A DNA stretch of 64,000 bases, taken from Urechis unicinctus (lineage: Eukaryota > Annelida > Polychaeta > Xenopneusta > Urechidae). The DNA lies in the NCBI GenBank assembly GCA_034190875.2, contig CM067343.1, positions 24,511,942-24,575,941 on the forward strand, given 5' to 3'. Positions 24,182 to 36,317 of the stretch are shown one piece after another; the stretch's first letter is position 1; the number at the start of each line of letters is the position of its first letter. Both the position numbers and the translations under genes were made by a program. Below the pieces are notes generated by a model. That model was not told the origin of the DNA. It did no database searches and saw only the letters and a list, made by a program, of their open reading frames with translations.

Positions 24182-24589
24182 CAATCAACATTATATACAA
24201 GTATTGTAACAATATGAAAGCATTGATGCTGACATACTAAGGCATAATCAAATTAGGCCTCTGCTACACTGTGCTTACATAAATGACCAAATTTGAATAT
24301 GATAACCAAACATAAACATCAATTTTAATTTAACATGCTTCAAAAGTCCTCCACACTCAAAGCTAAATATTTCATGCCAAAGAAACAAGTTATATAATAA
24401 AGTTAACATAACATGATACGTAAAAGCACGCCTTAATATTGTTATCAGGGATATAGTTACGTGTATGTAAAGTACTTTTGTTTTCATACAAGACCTCAAA
24501 CCTATACGGTTCATTTGCTTCGTCCAGTGTTATTGTTAGCTTTGTACCGATAAACATATCCAACAGGTAAGAGCTGTCCACCATCCGTT

Positions 24590-27500
24590 CTAGATATTGC
24601 CATAGGTGTGGAATCCGGACAAATAGCATTTTGCCAACTCGTGCAAAAATTTATATTGCTCCTGAAACAAGATGTTGACACTCTGCAGTAGATTACCATT
24701 ATAACAAAATATAAAGAAACTGTTGCGCTACAGCGAATCTTTTGACGGTTCACATACCAGAGAACTGATAGACTGTGGTCGTCTGGATGTTATGTAGCGA
24801 GCTGCAAGCATCACATCTACTTCTTGCTCTGCTTTCAGCAAGTCCAGCATGAAGCAACTGGCTGCAAAGAGACCACTCCGCTCAGCCCCATTCCTGCAAA
24901 AGTAAGTAAAAGAGGAATAGAAATGCCTCCAAAACACTATTAGAACTTTATATTAAAACCTGTTAATACATCTTGATGCATACATGCAGTGTACCACTAC
25001 AGTGCCTCTTGTTTGCTGAAGGCGCCATTCGGTCACTTTGTCGATCATTTCAATGATGTCATGAGGTCGAGGTGGAACTTGCTCGCGATTGGGCCACCCA
25101 AGCAACTGGAAATGACGCACGGTCCTGGGGTACTCACTGGGCTAGATATGTAATAGCAGTTGAACTATAATTAAAGGAGAAGCTGAATCGCAAATCTACC
25201 AATTAAATGACGTTATATAAAATCATATGCTGCCACACAGAAATATATCGAGCATCCCCCTTTGAAGGTCGCATTCCATAATTTATGGCATTTTAAAATG
25301 CTTTTAACGAATTAATTACCGTTCCACGAATTTTGGAGACGTTCAATGTGCGAATGACAATGTTGGGATTTCTTGTTATTTCTGTGCTCACGTGCTCTAC
25401 ACGTATCGGCCCATGAGTCTCCTGTCCCAGCTTGTTATTCCCTATGTACTTTGGAAATGCCTGGAATGATCAGATAATGCCTCAAGCGAATATCCTACGC
25501 AGCAAAGTATTAACAATGCATTTGAAAGAATGATACATGACCGCGAATTTATTTATAAACACTTTAACTCCTTTAAACCACAGCTATGGCAATATCTTGC
25601 TATGTTAGTTACATTTAATAGAAATTTGACTTTGGAATATGTTAAGGTTAAAAAAAAAAAAAGTTGCTCAGACCCCAACACAGTAAAAACGTTTAATGGA
25701 ATGACGCCCAGCTGCAGATGTATCCTATTGATCTTACCCCGTTTGCCACGCTAGTTTCATTAAGCATGATAATACAATTGCACTCGTGATCGTAAACCAA
25801 TCTCCAGAAGTCTACGACCGTATTGGGCAACGGCCTTTGTGTCAGGATCGTATCATTGCGATGAGTGTATCCCTGAAACACAGTCACAACCTTTCTAACC
25901 ATATGTTGCAGAAACCACCATTCATGCAATACCCCTTATGCTAATGATTCAAAATGATATTGGTACAAACAACCAAATGAATAATGGAATCCTCTAGTAT
26001 TCATCAATTAAACGTAGAAGCATGTGCTAACGAAAGCTCTCACATTCATATAGACAGCGTTGATGTAGTCACGTCCCTCAGAATAAGGTGTGAATAAATG
26101 AAGACGATGTACCTTTGCTGAAATCACAAGTGTAAGCATAATATTAAATTATAGAGTGATGTTACATGATATTGCATCAGATGTGATCTTCACATTAGAG
26201 ACAAACATGTGATTGAAGCGACCTGGGAGGACTTCTGGTGACCAGTTCCCTGTCATATTTCCAGCACTTGCGGCAGAGGTTTCGTTATGTTGTTTGTATT
26301 TACACATCACCTGTACAGAAACAATCTTATAGTTACAATACATCGAAGTTAAGCCTTTGTGTGTATATAAAGCTAATAAATGAAAAGGCGACATCACCTC
26401 ATACTCCTCCTCGAGTTGGTTCTGGTGGTTCAAATAGATTGCATCTTGGCACTTCTTGTCATACTGGGCAATAAACAGAGTGCTTGGTATTCCAGTTTCT
26501 CCTATGTGAGTCTCAATTCCTTCCAGAACCGCATCATACAGAAACTTGTATTGGCTCTGCTTAGCACAAACAAGCTCCATCATATATTACGTTTGCTTAA
26601 GCACACGTCTTTAAACCATCATTATATATGGTACGACAGCCCATTATGCAACTACATATGTGTGTGCATATGTTTGTGCTGCGTTTTTGTACGTGTATGC
26701 AATATACATTTATTATCTTACTTGCTCCATAAAGGTGTACTTCAATGGTATCTATTAAACTATGTAAATGCCATTTATGTAATCGTTTAAAATCATGCAT
26801 GCTGCTGTATGTGGTCAATCGATTATCTCATCTTATCTTATCGTAAACAGCAGCTGGTTGATAATGTTTTCTCACCGCTGTTTGTACCATGCTCATCCTC
26901 TGTGTTCTCAGGCGATAAACACACAGGAACACGTCAACCTGGCTTTCATGCTTGGCCTGATTCAGTAGGTAATCAAGTGCAATGTAGGTCCCTGTCCGAC
27001 CAATACCAGCGCTGTGTAGCAATGGGAATAAAATTACCGCAAAACATTTATATAATAGTTATCTAAATAAGCATTTTTCGTCGATTTGGTGTCTTTTTAT
27101 TTTTCTTCCATTTTTGTGTAGTTGCAAAAATGACTCCTTTCAAATCATTGGCTACACCAAATCTGCTGATAATTAAACGACAATTTTTTCAAATGGATGG
27201 CAATGCGGACTAGTAACTACGCATGCGAAACTCTATCTTTTACTTAAATTATCGATCAAACTTCCCGTTTTCAGCTTCAGATGTATTGTAGCGTCTACCG
27301 TGTGCCATATATGGGATTGCATGTTATTTTATTTACAGAACATTGATTTTTCATTAACTGCACATTTCATTTGCAATACAATAAAAGATTCGCATCTATT
27401 CATAAACATAATGTTGTACATCAAATTATACAATAGGGCGGACTGCAGTAGATACAAATATAATCCAAATTTCTGGATTAGAATCCACGATTGTATACAC

Positions 27501-30500
27501 TGTAGGGACGTACCTGCTATGTACAATCAGAGGACCTGTCACCTCACATGGCAGACGGGACACTCTTCCTCTGAAGGCCAACAGAGGGAAGTAATCCTCT
27601 GGACATTTCTTGTCTTCCCATGCCAGGAAATGAAGCTGGTGGACCTCTCGTTCCTCGTCCTAGAAAACAAATTGTGAATTATACTCTTGGATGAGCTACC
27701 TTATTTATATGCTACCTATGCTATTGAGTTGCCTGTACTTTTTGCAAAAGACGAAGTCTCCTGTAGGCATAGTCTGCGTGGACTTCGGAAAGAATCAATT
27801 CGACCTTGAAAGGTCCACATGACATCCTGTTATCATTTTCTATGTCAGCCGGCCAATACTGCTCACACTTTTTCTGAATTCAGAACACATGAAGATCGTG
27901 ATCATCGTGCTCTTCGGATCCGTTATGATGTTGTTGGCTGGCCAGCGCAAGAGTTTAACAATGTCAATCCGATGCGCCGAAATCAAAATACCTTGCCCCC
28001 TTCGAACAGCTGCGTTAGCATCACTATACGGTTGGAACGTTGTTGCCATATCATGGACCAGAACGCAACTAGAGTGTCTCTTGTTGGGCCTGATGTCATA
28101 TCAATAACAAACAACAATTTGTCAATAAGTTTATAATGCTATCTATCTTGGTCTAGAAGATCAACCCAATACATTATTCGAATTCTAGTCGACCGAATCA
28201 ACAATTTGCATCAGCTCACCCTGTGTGGCTATGTAGTGTCGGGCTTGCTTTGGATAACCCTGGTTATTGAAAAACTTCGGTTTAATGAATTCGAAATATA
28301 CATAAAATCTCCCTTGGCAAATTGGCTTATGCAAAAACGGAAATAATACCTACCACTATATGACTTGCATTGACGTAGTCAGAACCGTTCAGTTCTTCAG
28401 AAGCGTCCAACTTAACACGTGTTTCGTCAACTGAAAAGGTAAGCATGAGATAAAAAAAGGTTCAATAGGAAACAAGCCATTTCTAATGCAGCCTAAGACA
28501 TACTCACACGGCTGTATGTTCTTAAATCGATTCTTGACGAGGTTCGCCTGTGAACGGCCAACGTTGCGAAGCTTGAAGTCAATCCCTGGTAAGTCCTGAG
28601 TCAAACGCACAATACACCTCTTCCTTACATTTATTCATCACTTGTGTGAACGGAGCAGTAGGTATTGAGCAATGCGTTAAAATGCAAGCCATGGTCTGTG
28701 TATTATTCGCACTTACATCAAACTCTCTCTCAAACCCATTCGTGATATCCTTCTTCCCGTCTTTGGTCTTCATGGCCTCAGGTATTGGTTGGGACAGTTC
28801 AGTGATATGGGCCTTCAGACAAGCTAATGAGATCGGGGCTGTTGTACCTGACACGGCCGAGCTGTTTACGGAGGGCTCTGTGATTTGCACCATAGCACTG
28901 CCAGTTTGCAAACTTATTGTAGGCTCTTCACTTGTCGTATCTGAAGAAGTATTAAATTCTTGGGGCATTTGTTGTAGCGGGGCGCCGCCTGATATTCTGT
29001 CCAATACCTGTGTAGTTCGGAGCTTGGCAGGCACTTCAGACTTATTCACCAGCCCCACGACACCTACAGGCTTGTCAATTGACGCGCCAGAACCTTCACA
29101 ACAACCAACCAAACCACATGTATTATCGTTAAAATGTAAAGCTGCTTCTCCCTTTTAGTAGGTCAGACAAAAACATTATAAAACATCAAATGCGATGGCA
29201 ATTCTTACAACGGTTAACACCGGGGCGACTGTTTAGCTCTTCCATGAGGGATGTTGGTGTAGATTTTCGTCTTCTGACAAAATTGTCAAATAATATTGAT
29301 ATGAGTATTCCGTTACGGCCTGCTGAAGCAAGTTAATTATTTTAGAAATGGTAAGAAATCGATATGAATAATACAATTAAACCTAGCTATTATAGAATGT
29401 AACCTGAAGAAGAAGACGGTAATGGCGACACCAGCGGCAACTACCAGGAATGCTGTAATAACAGTCCCTGCTATGACGCCTACATTTGGATGACCTTCGG
29501 AGTTACCTGGTCATTAAAAAGTAAACAAATAAAATGAATTTATTGCTTAGATTTATGTGAAAATTTACTCTGTCGCACGCACCGATGGTTGTCACAGCCG
29601 TAACTATCATCGTTTCCTCTGATATGAAGATATGGGATTTATGTATCACACCAAATGGCATTGAGTGCAAAACACGCAGGCAGATGTTTCATTGTTACAA
29701 AAATGTTACCAAATTAATCACCATTTACCCAGGGAAGAGGTTTTCACTCCAATACAAACCTGTTATGGCGATACTTCTGGTTTCAGATTCAGAGAAGAGC
29801 TGTTTGTTATTCATAACGCGAACTTTAACCTCCCAAACACCATTTGTGACGACAGTTATATTGGCGCTGTTGGACGTAGCGGGATTCATGACGTCATGCG
29901 TCATCCACGCGGTTGTGTTGGCTTTGTAAAGAACCAAGATGGAGGAGACGTTGTCACATCCAGAAGACCTCGACTGGTGCAAGACATCATAAAGAAAGAT
30001 ATATTTGTGCGTGTGTGTCACAGCCTATTATTTAAGTTGGTGAATAAATTCCTAACTACAATGAATTGAGACGGGACTTGTGAACAACCAACCTTCCACA
30101 CTACGTGTAACGTTATTGGCCACCCGTCGTCGGAGGATGTCAGACTCAACAAAGTCACGGGATCGGGAGCTGACAACAAAGGTTTCAACAAATCACCATA
30201 AAATAAGCCGCCCATGATTATTTTTGTCCCCAAATCAAAATAATTGCGCAAAATTTTGTCTGTAAATATTAGGTTAAATATATCGTGAACTGTTCAATGT
30301 ACATAGTTTGGGTGGACGAAATGTAAACACGACAAACTACAATTCCCATTTGCGTTTGCTATGTCCTTACAAACGCACGGTGTCTTGACCTCCACTTTAT
30401 GTGTCGGCGATGGAGATATATCGAACAGGTCGCCATGCTTTCTGTACACACTCACACCCAGTATGTACCGTGTGTTGTAGTGCAAACCGCTGATGATGGC

Positions 30501-33500
30501 GCTGTACTCATTCATGCCAGGTACGTGAGATACATTGGATCCAGACAGGAACTCAGGGTCATTACTGGTTTTATACTGGACCTGGTAACCGTAGTACTGG
30601 GACAGGTGCTGAGTGATATCGGCATCAGGTGCCCATGTCACGTTGATATGAGTAGCGTTAACCTCTTCTGTTGATGGTGTCGCATTATATTCCACATCTT
30701 CTATATGGACAGTAACAGTTAGACAAAACATAAAACCTTTAATGGGGCTATATGCATCGTAACAACATGAGTGGTGATAGATACATACAGTATTATGATC
30801 AACTAAATAATGATAGATAATGAAGTCCAAACCTTCTATGAAGAGCGACGCAAGCCTTCCTGTGACTTGTTGAAAACATCTAATAATACCATACTTTTAA
30901 ACTGTTAGGTATATATAACAAATGCTGGACTCACCGATGAGCGTGTCACATTTCCCACCAATATACCAGGATTCACAGCCATCTAGACACTCTCCAGTCA
31001 CGTTATCACATATCTTGTAACCTCCGTTACAATGATGACCAGAGCAAGAGGACGTACAGTTTATTCCGTAACGTCCAGCATCACAAGCTGAAGCAAATTA
31101 TGGGATAAGCCGATCTTAAATACAAACGATTTTCTACCAATGATATATGATGCTGAGTAGAAACTGAAAATTTCGCACATCACACACATGAATCCGTTCT
31201 GTTGCATTCATAGATTTTACTTACTGTGAAAGTAACCACTTGACACTATTATGCAGAATATCAATTCCAAAACGACCAGTATTCACTGAGTTTCCCAATA
31301 CGGCCGGCGCAACAATCACATTCAATAAATACATATGCATATTAATACAGATTAAACACCTTACTATGATCCGCAGAAAATGTTTGCTTTTGCAAAAGCT
31401 GCAGTTATTCCATTTATTCATGTTCCTGTTGTGCCGTCGCCTGCCCCTCTTCCATGTTAAGCTCATCGTAGGGGATATGTGGTACAGCAACGGCCCCTGC
31501 ATGTGGGATAGATTAGTGATGTAACAACAATCCCAAACAGACAGTAACTCTCTTATTTTTAGACTTACCATTAAGCCTTCATAATTATCCGCACCCAGCC
31601 CAGGTTCGGGTGTCTTTCTAGATATACTGTGGGTGGGTTTGGTCGCTTATGATGTATATTATTACGTATACAACGGATCAAGACGCCGATGCTGATGACA
31701 ACAGAAATACCAAAGAGAGCCGTAAATGTTATCACCAGTGGATAGTCGGTGTCGCTGAGGCCTATAGCATATGTTAAATGATTAACACATGCATTCATGA
31801 ATCATTTATCCATTTGATTTGAACAATATTTCCCCATATCTGCTAATTGTGCTATTGCTCTGATACAAAGTCTCTCTTCCAACGATACACCAATATATTT
31901 GTAACGGATTACTTTACCTTCGTTAGGTTGATCATGGTTTGTTTAGACGGCGATTGTCGATACTGTCCCTGTATCTGAACATGGCACCCATTACCCTGAC
32001 TCAAAATAAAATTAGCCAGTCACTGGTCACCTTCCCAGAAGTAAACTATAGATTTACATTAGAATAATGTGACAATGTTCCTGAAAGTGGAGCCGTATGT
32101 GTCTGTGATTCAGAGAAATTGAGTTCTTTGTAAACAATTCGAATTTTAATCTCCAGAATATAATCTTCTATTATGCCAGAGGAACACTGGTGGAAGTCAT
32201 GGGATTGATGACGTCATGTTCCACCCACTCCTCATCGCCGTAATCTCTGGATCAAGGAAATGTGGGCACATGTAGAATGCACAGTCTGTATAGACATAAT
32301 TGAACACACGTTAGCATTATTGCAAATTTTACATCCATAAATAACAAAATCTTTTAGCATTGGGGTCATCTTGTTTGTCTGCACTGGTGGTCAGCAAAAG
32401 TGTAACATGCCTTCCATTCAACATATAAGGTGATAGACATAGCGTCTCATGTACAGACCAGATAAGCTATTGTAAGACGTTCCGGTGCTGCACACAACGA
32501 GACAAACATACTCTCAATAAACCAGTATTTGATAATCAATATTTCAAATTGATTTGAGTGGTAAACAACTACACATCACCCAAACACGGCGTGTTTACCT
32601 CCACTTCGCGTGACGCCCATGGCGACACTTCAAACAGATCGCCATGTTGTCGGTATATATTTACTCTTAGTGTGTACTGTGTGTTGTGCTGCAAGCCGCT
32701 GATGATGGCGCTGTACTCAGTCACACCAGGTACGTGAGATACATTGGGTCCAGGCAGGAACCCAGAGTCATTAACGGTTTTTACTGGACATGATAAACGT
32801 AGTACTGAGCCATGCCTGATGCGATGTCGGCATCAGGTCCCCACGTCACTTGAATTTGCATTTCATTAACGAAAACATTTGTAATGGTTGCATCAAATGG
32901 CTGCTGATCTACAACAGACAGAGGGGAACACAAAATCGAGTCGATCCTAGCCACGCCATTCCGAAATATGTGAATACGCTACCTGTTAGCCGAAGCGCAT
33001 TGTCATTGCGTCTTGATATACCGTCTTATCATAGCGTCTCATAAAGCCACGTGGAATAATTCTCTGCTTAAGTTGGAAATGTAGTCGCCTACACACCAAC
33101 CAGATGACTCCTTATTTTAAACAGCCGGCGAGCCCTAACACATTAGAACAACAGTCCCATGTGTTTTTGCTGATTTCATGGTATCGTTTCCTAGTGAGGG
33201 GTATGTCTTTCGTGTAAATTCATAATTGTCACGCAGGTCAGCGTAGCTATTGACTCTTTGCTCGAGACCTTCACATGCTCCTGACATGTCAGAAAATGTT
33301 AATGTCAACCCCAGGCCAGTAGCCTCACTCCAGTCAGTTATTAACAGTCTAAAACTATCATCCACAGTGAAGACATGACCGATCGAGGATAGTAAACTGC
33401 GCGGACGCTGTTAGAGGCGAACTGTTTTGGACTGGGTTATTTATTAAGTTGACATTTATTCCATAGTGTACTTGTTATTTTTGCTAATCATAAGCCTATG

Positions 33501-33817
33501 GTTTGGGCAGCGGCCAGGCTCTCCACTCTCATCAATCGAAGTGACATCAGCCCTGTATGCCCCTGAGCTTTTGTTTGTGTCATGAAAGCGCCACCTTACG
33601 ATTGCACTGTATTATAATTAGGGAAGCGATCACCACAGAACCACTCGAAGTTAGTCCTTTTGGCGTAGCTGTTAATTCTCTGATAAAAGCCTGGTGCTTT
33701 TAGGGTCAAGAAGCAGTTATGATTGTATGCGGTGCAGAAAGTTCACTTACCTCCCGCCAGATGGTTCTGTAACACGAATATAGAGACAATGGAGCATATA
33801 TCGTTAACGACAGCCAT
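24590..33817 (-). CDS. Receptor-type tyrosine phosphatase, unit 2: EGF-FN3-FN3-TM-D1 (Cys to Ser)-D2
   Basis: Exons (minus): 33817-33751 (leader), 31087-30935 (EGF), 30700-30371 (FN3), 30169-30093, 29973-29760 (second FN3), 29506-29404 (TM), 29273-29209, 29093-28717, 28595-28508, 28430-28354, 28259-28220, 28089-27992, 27873-27739, 27659-27514, 27011-26876, 26556-26398, 26310-26223, 26117-26044, 25872-25738, 25460-25320, 25141-24984, 24893-24758, 24661-24590. All junctions are AG/GT and in frame, giving 1,022 aa if the 33.8-kb leader is used; that first junction spans a decayed receptor copy and is inferred. D1 keeps KNRF, WED and QTASQY, but its P-loop is [10 protein letters not shown]: the nucleophile codon is AGC (Ser, about residue 656). 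D2 is complete with WPN and HCMNGAER, and the protein ends in HTYGNI. The EGF1, FTP and Cys-rich exons are absent. It is probably a pseudophosphatase. Confidence 0.8.
31395..32912 (-). pseudogene. Decayed tail-type receptor embedded in unit 2
   Basis: Relics of FN3 to tail exons of the 54.6-59.0 kb type. FN3a (about 32912-32585) has a one-base deletion and a TAA at the QVQY position. The linker exon (about 32488-32414) has an in-frame TGA. FN3b (about 32275-32090) has a deletion that creates a TGA. The stem exon (about 31976-31918) has a TAA. The TM exon (31763-31571) keeps a clean helix with LFGISVV and GVLIRC, but a one-base insertion puts a TAA before the donor and removes the YEGL frame. 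The tail exon (about 31482-31395) keeps YDELNMEEG in a mismatched frame. Lesions in nearly every exon make it a pseudogene, though its leader exon at 33817-33751 is intact. Confidence 0.85.
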
Positions 33818-34860
33818 AACTGGTATGACGACGCTCACGATAGCTGCTTGCTGTATAACATCAAATTACTTCCCGGTGAGAACAGCAAATAATTGTCAAG
33901 GTAAAAAAAATGAGGCGGGTTTGCCTCCAGTAGGCCAATAATTCATAAGTGAACGTTAGTCAAAATGATGGAATTGTTTAAGATGGCCGCCATTCTTAAC
34001 AGAATTTTCATCTTGCTGTACATTTTAACTGGGTAGGCAAATTCACGTGATATTGACATCTATTCATATTCCTAACTCGTTGTATTGTGGCATCATGCAA
34101 TATTTCACTTGAACGACTACGACAGGATAAGCTAAAATAAGAGAGATTCCAAAACTGACTGTCAATAGTTGTGTTGTGTGCATGAGCTTATAACGATGAT
34201 GAGTGTTGCACTCTGATGTCTAAATAAATCGTATTGAACGAGCTTCAGAAACATAAATTGAAGTATAGGCCGATTAGCGGCAAACCTGGCGCTCTTAAGG
34301 TGTGCTAACTTTATACCCAGATCAAATATCACATGTATCGCTTGCAAATCACTTTTCTTCGTTGACAGGGTTCTGATACCGAAGTATGGTCAATAATCTG
34401 GTTTATATACGGTATCACCTTTAAGCCACTAAAAATGAATTTCAACACAGTAATGGGATACCAAGACTTCAATATTTTCTCATGTGATTTGCCTACCAGA
34501 GGACAACCGCGAGGTATTTTGAATATTAATAACGACCATCCTTGAATGATTGACCTAACTCTGTTATCACCTTCTGGAATCAATATGTTAAATTCGATTA
34601 AAAGGTTCAAATTCAGAAAAGTCTCATAGCCGATCACATGTGGTGTTATATATGACCCTCATTGGCAGACATTAACTATGACTAACGTTTATAGTTTTCA
34701 TAAATTTCATAATTCCTTGATACAGCGGCGATGAATGAATGCATGTATTAGAAAGAACATCTATAATAGCACATAAGCTATAACAGATCTTAGATTTCTT
34801 TGTGTATCGGCTATTGCACGTTATTGCTCTTGTTCAACAGAATGACCCCATACACTCTCT
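32960..34860. repeat. Segmental duplication block (partner 61790-64000)
   Basis: Collinear, high-similarity sequence covering intron 1, the leader exon (33817-33751) and the upstream region, repeated at 61790-64000 to the window end. Shared blocks include a conserved CATAGCGTCTCATAAA.CCACGTGGAATAAT stretch and the GGTTCTGATA.CGAAGTAT.GTCAATAAT stretch upstream of the leader. A further partial copy is at 51780-52500. Confidence 0.8.
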
Positions 34861-35150
34861 CAATAGAATTACCCTATACTCGCTCTCAACAGAAATAACA
34901 CATACTCGCTCTCAGCAGAAGGACCCCATACACTCTCTCAATAGAATTACCCTATACTCGCTCTCAACAGAAATAACCCAAACTCGCGCTCAACAAAAGT
35001 AATCCATACTCTCTCTCTCTCAAAAGAATAACCCCATACTCTCTCGCAATATCCCATTCTCTCTCTAAATTGACGTACCTCATAATCGTACCCCATACTA
35101 TCTCAACAAAAGTAACCATATTCTCACGCAATAGAATAACCTCATACGTT
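34828..35150 (+). repeat. Minisatellite of about 25-30 bp units
   Basis: Imperfect repeats built on CAACAGAA..AACCCCATACTC.CTCT, about ten units, progressively degraded to the right. The same array begins at the window's right edge (about 63975), in the partner duplication. Confidence 0.85.
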
Positions 35151-36134
35151 CTAGAAGTTCCCCATAGTCACTGACGCTTATAGCGCCGTGTATCGATTTT
35201 CATATACAAGTGACAAGTGCTCAACTGGTAGGCATTTACACTCAGCCAGCTCAATACATGTTGATTTGCTTTCATGTAACTGGCTCGTCGGTAGTTCATG
35301 TTCAAGTTGACTGGGGTGTCAGTGAGCTCTTTATATCAAGCGACATTAGAAAACAGCTTACAGCTACAATAAGAGGCCTCGGACCAATTTGCACTGCGGT
35401 GAGTATGCAAAACGATTGAAGCACATTCCCCTCGTCAGGTGGTGTTACAATAAAAGCAACAAAAGCACATACTACAATTGGTTCAAATTCTCGGGGACCT
35501 GCCCTTGTGACTTATGTTGAAGATATTGAGTCTTCTGAGGCGCTATGACAAAGCAGCGAACTATTGACAATCCTGTTCAATTAGTAAAGTTAGGGACTGT
35601 GTCTTTTCTTTCGATTATAACTTTTTGCAATTGACAGGTAACAATGTAACTGCGAAGAGACCAACAGTACTTTATATTTACGCTGGGTTGGCAGCTAGAG
35701 CGATTGGCATTAGCAATACTTTGCCAACGATATGCAAAGCGATTCTGTATGGCGTATAAATATGTGGTGGGAGGGGGGTATTTTAATTTCTATAAGCAAA
35801 TACTTCAGGTTCTGCATTGGTTTGCAGAGCTACAAATGTCGCCATATCGATTGCATACCGATACTTAAGGGCCATTAGACAGAGCTGGGAAATTTATTAG
35901 TCGCCTTTAAGCCGTTAAGTTTAACAATCATAATCCGATCATCGGCGAACATGACCATCTTAAGTTATGCTAATTTGATACCAAGATCAATTTTCACGTG
36001 TACTGCTTGTAAATGAGTTTTCTGCGTTGACAGGTTTCCTATATGAAGTAATATCCAATAAAAAGTTACCATGAAGTCTATTTACTGTTTCAAATATCAA
36101 TAACGACCGTCTTTAAATAATTGACTGACTCATG
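35151..36134. other. No gene recognised
   Basis: Duplicated intergenic sequence. About 35640-35930 resembles 23440-23680 and 38340-38600 (a GAAGAGACCAACAG followed by GGCATTAGCAATACTTTG type block). No coding exon is seen. Confidence 0.5.
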
Positions 36135-36317
36135 TAGGTAGGTAGGTAGGTAGGTAGGTAGGTAGGTAGGTAGGTAGGTAGGTAGGTAGGTAGGTAGGTA
36201 GGTAGGTAGGTAGGTAGGTAGGTAGGTAGGTAGGTAGGTAGGTAGGTAGGTAGGTAGGTAGGTAGGTAGGTAGGTAGGTAGGTAGGTAGGTAGGCAGGTA
36301 GGACGGTAGGTAGGTAC
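36135..36317. repeat. (TAGG)n satellite
   Basis: About 180 bp of TAGG repeats, the positional counterpart of the 20.0-20.9 kb arrays, since the sequences to the right are paralogous. Confidence 0.97.

Noticed and set aside
28646..29158. 170-residue plus-strand frame
   Set aside because: Antisense shadow of the juxtamembrane exon 29093-28717 of unit 2; equivalent antisense frames recur at 43345-43683 and 11595-11795.
33135..33365. Open frame beginning [12 protein letters not shown], also at 62086-62274
   Set aside because: It lies in the duplicated intron/flank block, is disrupted in the 52.0-kb copy and has no splice support. Similarity reflects DNA duplication, not a conserved protein.
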